Origin: Paludibacter sp. UBA5753
Lineage (GTDB): Bacteria > Bacteroidota > Bacteroidia > Bacteroidales > Paludibacteraceae
Direction: 5' to 3'
NCBI GenBank assembly: GCA_002427615.1
Contig: DIFH01000111.1
Span: 1 to 8,291, forward strand
Length of the DNA: 8,291 nt
A program made the translations under genes and the position numbers. Shown one piece after another: positions 1 through 5,603 of the stretch. The stretch's first letter is position 1. Each line of letters begins with the position of its first letter. Under the pieces are notes generated by a model that worked only from the letters and a program-made list of their open reading frames with translations, was not told the origin of the DNA and searched no databases.

Positions 1-141
1 CCCAGCGAAGTCGGGATCAAATATAATGTTGGCATAAATTCGTTTCGTGTTTCGCAAGTTTATAAAGTTCGTAAAGCGAGTTATCAAACTTTTGAACGTA
101 ATCATTTTAACAACCCTGATCAACTCAATTTGCTTAACTAA
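1..141 (+). CDS. C-terminal end of an unrecognised protein (5' truncated)
   Basis: Frame 1 is open from the first base through 46 codons to a TAA at 139-141, so this is probably the 3' end of a gene that starts left of the window. The visible residues include GIKYNVGINSFRVSQVYKV followed by a polar, Asn-rich tail ending in LNLLN. The first half alternates hydrophobic and polar or basic residues, which would suit a beta-strand-rich or surface protein, but it lacks the terminal aromatic residue typical of an outer-membrane barrel. I do not recognise the family and assign no function. The gene faces the ABC-F gene across a gene-free stretch, and no clear terminator follows its stop. Codon use looks like the rest of the window. 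The main doubt is the short length of the visible frame. Confidence 0.55.
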   Translation, partial: PSEVGIKYNVGINSFRVSQVYKVRKASYQTFERNHFNNPDQLNLLN

Positions 142-483
142 TTAGGGTCTGCTGATAAACCAACAATCAATTAAAACACATTAAATTACATTACATATTT
201 CAATCATTTGATGCAAAGAAAATTGAAAATAGTCATAAAAAATTATGCATCAAAAACAAAATAACAGGAACGCGGATTCAGCGGACCTCAGCGGATTTTT
301 AAAATTATTTACGGATTTGTTTCTGATTATGTTTTCTTCGAAAACAGCAGATATTTAAGACTATGGGTACTTATCCATTTCGGTTTATCAAAAAAATCAG
401 TTTAAAAATTATCAGCGGTATTTCGCTGAATCCGCTGAATCCGTGTCCCTATTTCTTCTTTTTAGTTTTTCAGTAGCCCCTAA
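142..483. other. Gene-free convergent spacer
   Basis: This stretch separates the stop of the partial + strand gene from the stop of the minus-strand ABC-F gene. No open frame here resembles a protein. The left third (142-265) is very AT-rich. It holds a perfect 9-bp inverted repeat, TTTGATGCA at 207-215 and TGCATCAAA at 246-254, with a 30-nt spacer. No T-tract follows it, so it is not a typical intrinsic terminator. The remainder is mostly the palindromic repeat element listed separately at 266-450. No convincing terminator is seen for either flanking gene unless the large palindrome itself does that job. Confidence 0.6.
266..450. repeat. Intergenic inverted-repeat element with CGGATTCAG subrepeats
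   Basis: The left arm at 266-285 (AGGAACGCGGATTCAGCGGA) and the reverse complement of the right arm at 431-450 (AGGGACACGGATTCAGCGGA) agree at 18 of 20 positions. The match continues inward more loosely: TCAGCGGA at 288-295 faces TCAGCGAA, read on the minus strand from 429 down to 422. Inside the left arm, CGGA recurs every 9-10 nt with CAG before it, giving a short tandem character. The roughly 110-nt centre is AT-rich, has no useful open frame, and contains a perfect small hairpin at 331-345 (GTTTTC, TTC, GAAAAC). The layout suggests a MITE-like or REP-like dispersed element, or the shell of a decayed cassette. From memory, similar CGGATT-type repeats occur in Bacteroidota intergenic regions. 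That recollection and any mobility are inference, while the palindrome is seen directly. Confidence 0.75.
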
Positions 484-2418
484 TTAATATTTCAAATTTT
501 CAAGCACTTCAGCCAGAATTTCCCATTCGTACATTTTATGTTCCAGTTCACGTTGTTTCTTTTGATACAACAAAATAAAATCGCTGTCGGAAGCAAATTC
601 AGGTAATTCAAGTTGCTTGTTCATACTTTCGAGTTCGGTTTCCAAACCTGATATTTGTTTTTCAACTTCTTCAACATCCTTTTCGGCTTTGCGAATTTTC
701 CTGTTTTGTTCCTTTCGCGCTTCGTAACTCAGTTTATTTTCCGAAGCAGACTTATCAACACTTTCGTTCTCTGCTTTCAGCGAATTTGAAATTTCGAGTT
801 CGCGTAAGCTGTCCATTTTTTTATACTGCAAAAACTCATAGATTCCGCCTAAATGTTCACGCACCTTTTTATTGGCAAATTCATACACTTTGGTAACCAA
901 ACCATCCAAAAATTCACGGTCGTGCGAAACCACGATTACGGTTCCATCAAAAGCCTTGATCGCTTCTTTCAGAACATCTTTTGAACGCATATCGAGGTGA
1001 TTGGTAGGTTCATCAAGAATCAACAGATTCACAGGTTCGAGCAATAAACGAATCATGGCCAGGCGACTGCGTTCACCGCCCGAAAGCACTTTCACTTTCT
1101 TATCCGATGCCTCGCCACCAAACATAAACGCACCGAGTATATCACGGATTTTCGTACGGATATCGCCTACAGCCACAAAATCAATCGTTTCAAAAACCGT
1201 CCGGTTTTCGTCGAGCAACGAAGCCTGATTTTGTGCAAAATAACCTATTTTTACATTGTGCCCGAGTTTTAGTTTTCCGGAATATTCAATTTCGTTCATT
1301 ATACATTTCACAAGCGTTGATTTTCCTTCACCATTTTTGCCCACAAAAGCCACTTTCTCACCCCTGTTGATAATCATGCCAATATTATCGAGCACCAAAT
1401 GTGAACCGTAAGCCTTAGACAAATGTTCCATTTCGACAGGAATAATCCCTGAATGGACTGCAGGAGGAAATTTCAGACTTAAACGGGAGTTGTCCTCCAT
1501 ATCCACTTCAAGTCTTTCAAGTTTATCAAGCTGTTTGATACGCGACTGAACCTGCACGGCTTTTGTAGCTTTGTACCTGAACCGTTCGATAAAATCTTCT
1601 GTTTCCTGTATCAGTTTTTGCTGGTTTTCGTAAGCCCGTACTTGTTGCTCGTGGCGTTCTTTACGCAACTGAACATATTTTGAATAATTTACATTATAAT
1701 CATATATTTTCCCAAGCGAAATCTCAATCGTTCGTTCGGTTACTGCATCGATAAAAGCACGGTCGTGCGACACGAGTAAAATTGCACCTCCGCAAGTAAC
1801 CAGGAAATTCTCGAGCCATTGGATTGACTCTATATCAAGATGGTTGGTAGGCTCATCGAGCAATAAAACATCCGGGCTAAGCAACAAGATTTTAGCCAAT
1901 TCGATGCGCATACGCCAACCTCCACTAAACTCGGAACACTGACGTTCGAAGTCGGAACGTAAAAAACCTAATCCCAATAAAGTCTTTTCTATTTCAGCAT
2001 AAAAATTACCGTTACTTATAATTTGCAGGTGTTCGTTGGCGTGCGACAATTTATCAATTAACCTGTGATATTCGTCACTCTCATAATCTGTTCTGTCAGC
2101 CAGTTCCTGATTCATCCGTTCAATTTCAGCCTGCAAATCCGTGATATGTTCAAAAGCCTTTTCAGCTTCCTGCATTACGGTTGTGCCTTCGTTATGAATC
2201 ATGTGCTGAGGCAGATAACCAATGGTCATATCTTTTGGTATGGTTATTCTCCCTTTGGTAGGCGATTGTTTTCCGGCAAAAATACGTAAAAGCGTGGTTT
2301 TGCCTGCTCCATTTTTACCGACTAAAGCAATTCTGTCCTTAGGATTTACTAAAAAACTAATTTCATCGAAAAGAAGAGAACCTCCAAAATCAATCGTAAG
2401 TTGTTCAACAGAAATCAT
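484..2418 (-). CDS. ABC-F family ATPase (ribosome-associated, YdiF/Uup-like)
   Basis: This is a cytosolic protein with two ATP-binding cassettes and no membrane segments, as in the ABC-F family, whose characterised members act on the ribosome. In the first cassette I see Walker A GKNGAGKT (34-41), signature FSGGW (164-168), Walker B VLLLDEPTNHLD (184-195) and the SHD switch (217-219). In the second I see GKNGEGKS (360-367), LSGGER (445-450), LLILDEPTNHLD (465-476) and SHD (498-500). Between them, about 245-310 is the charged helical linker that contacts the P-site tRNA in known members. A charged C-terminal extension at about 540-644 is probably a coiled coil. The full length of 644 aa and that extension favour a YdiF/Uup-like housekeeping member over a short EttA type. 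I chose the ATG at 2418 because the frame upstream opens only with a TTG at 2493 and the added 25 residues are not family-like. The gene lies 96 bp downstream of the capD-like gene and could be co-transcribed with it. Antibiotic protection is possible for this family, but nothing here points to it. Confidence 0.93.
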   Translation of the reverse strand: MISVEQLTIDFGGSLLFDEISFLVNPKDRIALVGKNGAGKTTLLRIFAGKQSPTKGRITIPKDMTIGYLPQHMIHNEGTTVMQEAEKAFEHITDLQAEIERMNQELADRTDYESDEYHRLIDKLSHANEHLQIISNGNFYAEIEKTLLGLGFLRSDFERQCSEFSGGWRMRIELAKILLLSPDVLLLDEPTNHLDIESIQWLENFLVTCGGAILLVSHDRAFIDAVTERTIEISLGKIYDYNVNYSKYVQLRKERHEQQVRAYENQQKLIQETEDFIERFRYKATKAVQVQSRIKQLDKLERLEVDMEDNSRLSLKFPPAVHSGIIPVEMEHLSKAYGSHLVLDNIGMIINRGEKVAFVGKNGEGKSTLVKCIMNEIEYSGKLKLGHNVKIGYFAQNQASLLDENRTVFETIDFVAVGDIRTKIRDILGAFMFGGEASDKKVKVLSGGERSRLAMIRLLLEPVNLLILDEPTNHLDMRSKDVLKEAIKAFDGTVIVVSHDREFLDGLVTKVYEFANKKVREHLGGIYEFLQYKKMDSLRELEISNSLKAENESVDKSASENKLSYEARKEQNRKIRKAEKDVEEVEKQISGLETELESMNKQLELPEFASDSDFILLYQKKQRELEHKMYEWEILAEVLENLKY

Positions 2419-2514
2419 ATATATGTTCCGAATGGGTTTGAAATACTTGTTAAGGAATCTGTTTGAAAAATATTGATAATCAAAGAGTCTCAAAAAGTAT
2501 CTTATGCAGATGGA

Positions 2515-4455
2515 TTAAACATCAAGGCGCTCGTACTGAGAATTTTTACTTTTAAACTCAGGAACAATTTTTTTCATTTGCGATACTGTAAGAAAACTTT
2601 TACACAAGAAACTATAATGAATTAATTCATCAATTTCAGCTGAAACAGTTTCATAATCATATTCCTGTACTTTAGCTATCATTATTTGGGGATTATGCGT
2701 TTTTGTTGTTATTTCCTTGTTATTTAAGAGTTCTTCGTATAATTTTTCTCCAGGTCGTAATCCTGTATATTCAATTTTAATATCCACTTCGGGAATGTAT
2801 CCTGCTAATCTGATCATTTTACGCGCCAGGTTCACGATTTTCACCGGACTGCCCATATCAAAAATAAATATCTCGCCACCTTCGCCCATTACCCCTGCTT
2901 CGAGCACCAACATACAAGCTTCGGGTATTGTCATAAAATACCTGATTATTTCGGGATGCGTTACCGTAACCGGACCTCCTTTTTCAATCTGGCTTTTAAA
3001 TAAAGGAATTACCGAACCATTTGATCCTAAAACATTTCCAAAACGAGTGGTGATGAATTTTGTAACGTCATTACCTTCTGACTGAAGTTTCCGAAATAAA
3101 GACTGAACATAAATTTCAGCAATCCGTTTTGAAGCTCCCATAACATTCGTTGGGTTCACCGCTTTATCGGTTGATACCATTACGAAGCGTTGAACCTTAT
3201 ATTTCACAGCCAGATCAGCCAGATTTTTGGTACCCAACACATTAACCTGAATACTCTCGACAGGATTATCTTCCATCAAAGGCACATGTTTGTACGCTGC
3301 TGCATGATAAACAAAATCGGGACGATACAAATCCATCATGTATTCCATTCGTTCCTTATTGCGTACATCTCCTAAAATCAAACTGAAATTCTGGTTGGGA
3401 TATTTATCTTCAAGTTCAAGTTTTAATGAATGCATGGGCGTTTCAGCCTGATCGAGCAATACTATCAGTTGCGGTTTGAAAGGCACCACCTGATGTACGA
3501 TTTCGTTTCCGATGGACCCGGCTGCCCCTGTAATTAACACCACCTTCGATTTAAGCTGATTTTCGATGTTTTCGGTAGAAATATTTATTTTAGGACGTTC
3601 CAGCAAATCCTCAATCTGAACCGACTTGATTTGCTTGATATTAGGTATTTCATTCGTCCATATACTCATGGGAGGAAAAGTTAATATCGACAAATTATTA
3701 TTCAGGAATATATCCAAATCAATTACCGGATTGATTTCTTTCATCTTTACAGGGGATACAATAATAGCTTTAGCTTTTTTAATTACTATCTTTTTCAACG
3801 TCTCCTCATTCAAATGATAAACTTTAACCCCCATAATAACGCGTTCACATACTGCTTTATCTTCGTCGATAAATCCTACCAGTTTATATTTAACATCATC
3901 TTGCCCTGATTGAAGCATTTTGGCTATACCAACTGCAACCGATTTTGTTCCGTATATCATAACCGGAGTAATTTGCCCCATGTTTTGGGATAAAAAATCG
4001 TACATGGTTTTAACCCCAAGGCGAACTAAAAAAAGTAACAGAAAAGAAATTACGGCATAAATTAAAAGCTCCGGATAATAAAAAAGTACTATATTTTCAA
4101 AATGCCGGAAAAGAAAATTTATGACCGACAGAATTATAATATTGGCAAAAACAGCGAATAAAAGTTTCACTGCATCTACATAACCCGAATACCTGAGAAC
4201 GCCTGAATAAGTATGGAAAACCCAAAACAAAACAATCTGGAAACCTAAAACAATAAAGTTACGCTGAAAAAAATTCAGCACATGATGATCCGGTTCATTT
4301 AACATTAACTTTGTTGACAAATAAAATGAAATGTAATAGGCTATAACACATAATAAAATATCAGCCAGCAAAACAAGCCAGCGCGGCAAATATTTTAAAT
4401 AAACAATATGTGAAAATATATCCGTATTCTTCAAAAAATTGAGTTTATCTTTCAT
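2515..4455 (-). CDS. Membrane-anchored nucleotide-sugar dehydratase/epimerase (FlaA1/CapD/WbpM type)
   Basis: This is an inner-membrane enzyme of surface polysaccharide or glycan synthesis. It is expected to act on a UDP-N-acetylhexosamine by NAD(P)-dependent C4/C6 oxidation-dehydration. About four hydrophobic segments lie at roughly 26-48, 66-83, 96-118 and 123-146. A Rossmann-like domain follows at about 163-260 (VMIYGTKSVAVG), then the catalytic SDR domain from about 303. That domain has the nucleotide-binding loop TGAAGSIGNE (309-318), GDV (362-364), YHAAAYKHVPLME (383-395), STDK (428-431), RFGNVLGSNGS (471-481) and RPGEKLYEELL (567-577). The usual SDR Tyr of YxxxK is Met439 with Lys443 (MGASK). 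This is the Ser-Met-Lys arrangement known for large WbpM-type 4,6-dehydratases, so it is not a defect. The length of 646 aa is normal for the long membrane-bound form. The ATG at 4455 has AGGA just before it and a good -7 box 40-47 nt upstream. No other sugar-pathway gene is in the window, so the exact substrate cannot be set. Confidence 0.93.
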   Translation of the reverse strand: MKDKLNFLKNTDIFSHIVYLKYLPRWLVLLADILLCVIAYYISFYLSTKLMLNEPDHHVLNFFQRNFIVLGFQIVLFWVFHTYSGVLRYSGYVDAVKLLFAVFANIIILSVINFLFRHFENIVLFYYPELLIYAVISFLLLFLVRLGVKTMYDFLSQNMGQITPVMIYGTKSVAVGIAKMLQSGQDDVKYKLVGFIDEDKAVCERVIMGVKVYHLNEETLKKIVIKKAKAIIVSPVKMKEINPVIDLDIFLNNNLSILTFPPMSIWTNEIPNIKQIKSVQIEDLLERPKINISTENIENQLKSKVVLITGAAGSIGNEIVHQVVPFKPQLIVLLDQAETPMHSLKLELEDKYPNQNFSLILGDVRNKERMEYMMDLYRPDFVYHAAAYKHVPLMEDNPVESIQVNVLGTKNLADLAVKYKVQRFVMVSTDKAVNPTNVMGASKRIAEIYVQSLFRKLQSEGNDVTKFITTRFGNVLGSNGSVIPLFKSQIEKGGPVTVTHPEIIRYFMTIPEACMLVLEAGVMGEGGEIFIFDMGSPVKIVNLARKMIRLAGYIPEVDIKIEYTGLRPGEKLYEELLNNKEITTKTHNPQIMIAKVQEYDYETVSAEIDELIHYSFLCKSFLTVSQMKKIVPEFKSKNSQYERLDV

Positions 4456-4494
4456 TTCCTAACAAATTTTTTCTCTGTTTTTTCAAACAGATTA

Positions 4495-4502
4495 CAAAGA
4501 TA
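4495..4502 (-). promoter_or_regulatory. Promoter -7 box for the capD-like gene
   Basis: Read on the minus strand the bases are TATCTTTG, an exact match to the Bacteroidota TAnnTTTG -7 consensus. A start of transcription about 5 nt downstream would give a leader of roughly 35 nt before the ATG at 4455. No clear TTG-type -33 element sits at the expected 19-21 nt spacing, where the sequence is T-rich instead, so confidence is moderate. Confidence 0.5.
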
Positions 4503-4625
4503 ATTTTAAAAACCGAAAAAAAAGTATAAACTAAAAAATTAACGCTCAAAATATTACTCCTAATACGAATATCATTTTAATTTTCTGAAACTTATATTTG
4601 GTACCGCGATATTGGGCAAATGTAA

Positions 4626-4656
4626 TTGCAAAATGAAAATATATTCCATATCTTTG
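4626..4656 (+). promoter_or_regulatory. Promoter of panB (-33 TTG, -7 TATCTTTG)
   Basis: TTG at 4626-4628 and TATCTTTG at 4649-4656 are separated by 20 nt. Both elements and the spacing fit the Bacteroidota primary sigma factor consensus. Transcription would start near 4661, giving a leader of under 30 nt, too short for a riboswitch. The leader has only AGGA immediately before the ATG, so translation probably depends little on Shine-Dalgarno pairing, as is common in this phylum. Confidence 0.65.
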
Positions 4657-4687
4657 CAAACACTAAAAAACATAACAAAATCAGGAC

Positions 4688-5506
4688 ATGTCAATACATA
4701 ATGAAAACATCCGGAGAGTAACTACCCAACGATTAATAGAGATGAAAAAACGGGGTGAGAAAATCAGTATGCTCACTGCTTACGATTACACAATGGGATC
4801 CATTGTTGATAAAGCAGGGGTAGATATAATACTGGTAGGCGACTCAGCATCAAATGTAATGTGCGGAAATTTAACTACTTTACCCATCACATTGGATCAA
4901 ATGATTTTTCTGGCTAAATCAGTTGTCAGAGGGGTAAACAGGGCTTTGGTAGTAATCGATATGCCTTTTGGTTCGTATCAGGGCAACTCAAAAGAAGCAT
5001 TAGCCTCTGCCATTCGCATTATGAAAGAAACGCATGGAGACTGCTTAAAACTTGAAGGAGGAGAAGAAATAATCGAATCTGTAAAAAGAATATTAAGCGC
5101 CGGAATACCTATTATGGGTCATCTCGGATTAATGCCGCAATCAATCAATAAATACGGTTCGTACACAGTAAGGGCACAGGAAGAAGCCGAAGCAGAAAAA
5201 CTAATCCGGGATGCACACTTGCTTGAGGAAGCCGGTTGTTTTGCCGTTGTTTTGGAAAAAATTCCGGCTAAACTTGCCAAACAAGTTGCTATGGAACTCA
5301 CCATTCCCGTAATCGGTATCGGAGCCGGTGGGGGTGTTGATGGCCAGGTATTGGTTCTACATGATATGATAGGATTAACCCAGGACTTTTCTCCACGTTT
5401 TCTCCGGCGGTATGCTAATTTACAGAAAATAATGAATGAAGCGATTGAACATTACGTAACCGACGTAAAATCGGGTGATTTCCCGAGCGAAATGGAACAA
5501 TACTAA
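4688..5506 (+). CDS. panB: 3-methyl-2-oxobutanoate hydroxymethyltransferase (ketopantoate hydroxymethyltransferase)
   Basis: This cytosolic enzyme adds the hydroxymethyl group of 5,10-methylene-tetrahydrofolate to 2-oxoisovalerate to give ketopantoate, the first committed step to pantothenate and CoA. The single (beta/alpha)8 domain spans the whole 272 aa, the normal family length. Visible landmarks are MLTAYDY (28-34), LVGDSASNV (49-57), DMPFGSYQGN (91-100), KLEGGEE (121-127), GHLGLMPQS (144-152), VLEKIP (188-193) and GIGAGGGVDGQVLV (210-223). By family comparison the metal ligands correspond to Asp52, Asp91 and Glu123, and the catalytic acid to Glu190, and all are present. The ATG at 4688 places the family's conserved N-terminal TTxRLxxMKxxGEKI block at the usual distance. 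The gene is a single + strand unit, with its own promoter upstream and a strong terminator just after the stop. panC and panD are not in the window. Confidence 0.97.
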   Translation: MSIHNENIRRVTTQRLIEMKKRGEKISMLTAYDYTMGSIVDKAGVDIILVGDSASNVMCGNLTTLPITLDQMIFLAKSVVRGVNRALVVIDMPFGSYQGNSKEALASAIRIMKETHGDCLKLEGGEEIIESVKRILSAGIPIMGHLGLMPQSINKYGSYTVRAQEEAEAEKLIRDAHLLEEAGCFAVVLEKIPAKLAKQVAMELTIPVIGIGAGGGVDGQVLVLHDMIGLTQDFSPRFLRRYANLQKIMNEAIEHYVTDVKSGDFPSEMEQY

Positions 5507-5522
5507 AAATAATTTTAGTTAT

Positions 5523-5565
5523 AAAAAAAACGGACTTGTCTTAGTTTGAGGCAAGTCCGTTTTTT
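5523..5565. terminator. Bidirectional intrinsic terminator between panB and mutB
   Basis: CGGACTTG at 5531-5538 pairs perfectly with CAAGTCCG at 5552-5559. Four further inner pairs, two of them G-U, can form and leave a 5-nt loop. The stem is preceded by eight A (5523-5530) and followed by six T (5560-5565), so it acts as a hairpin plus U-tract on either strand. It lies 16 nt after the panB stop and also downstream of the minus-strand mutase gene, so it can serve both convergent genes. Confidence 0.92.
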
Positions 5566-5570
5566 CATTT

Positions 5571-5590
5571 CCTTCTCCTTGAGGAGAGGG
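5571..5590. repeat. Small palindrome of the CTCCTTGAGGAG type
   Basis: CCTTCTCCT (5571-5579) and AGGAGAGGG (5582-5590) form a stem of nine pairs, one of them G-U, around a 2-nt centre. It starts 13 nt beyond the stop of the mutase gene and is followed on the + strand by GGATTAAGGGGTGA. I recognise this as resembling a dispersed intergenic motif seen in many bacterial genomes (CCCCTCTCC...GGAGAGGGG followed by TTAAGGGGTGA), but the copy number here cannot be judged from one window. It has no adjacent U-tract of its own, so the neighbouring hairpin is the likely terminator. Confidence 0.55.
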
Positions 5591-5603
5591 GATTAAGGGG
5601 TGA

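Noticed and set aside
207..254. 9-bp perfect inverted repeat as a terminator for the left partial gene
   Set aside because: The spacer is 30 nt, the stem is AT-rich and no T-tract follows. In such AT-rich DNA it may be chance.
2419..2493. Longer ABC-F start adding 25 residues
   Set aside because: The upstream start is a TTG, the added peptide is not family-like, and the ATG at 2418 gives the typical N-terminus.
2419..2514. Separate promoter for the ABC-F gene in the 96-bp gap (TACTTTTTG, ACTCTTTG)
   Set aside because: Both are one base or one insertion away from the -7 consensus and no matching -33 element is evident, so co-transcription is equally likely.
2717..3085. 122-codon + strand open frame opposite the capD-like gene
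   Set aside because: It lies wholly antisense to conserved catalytic-domain codons, with no promoter or recognisable motif.
4593..4600. TATATTTG as a second panB promoter
   Set aside because: It matches the -7 consensus, but no TTG lies at the right distance upstream and the region is very AT-rich. The box at 4649-4656 is better placed.
4568..4613. AATATC/GATATT inverted pair in the divergent promoter region as an operator
   Set aside because: There are only 6 matching bases with a 34-nt spacer in AT-rich sequence, so chance is sufficient.
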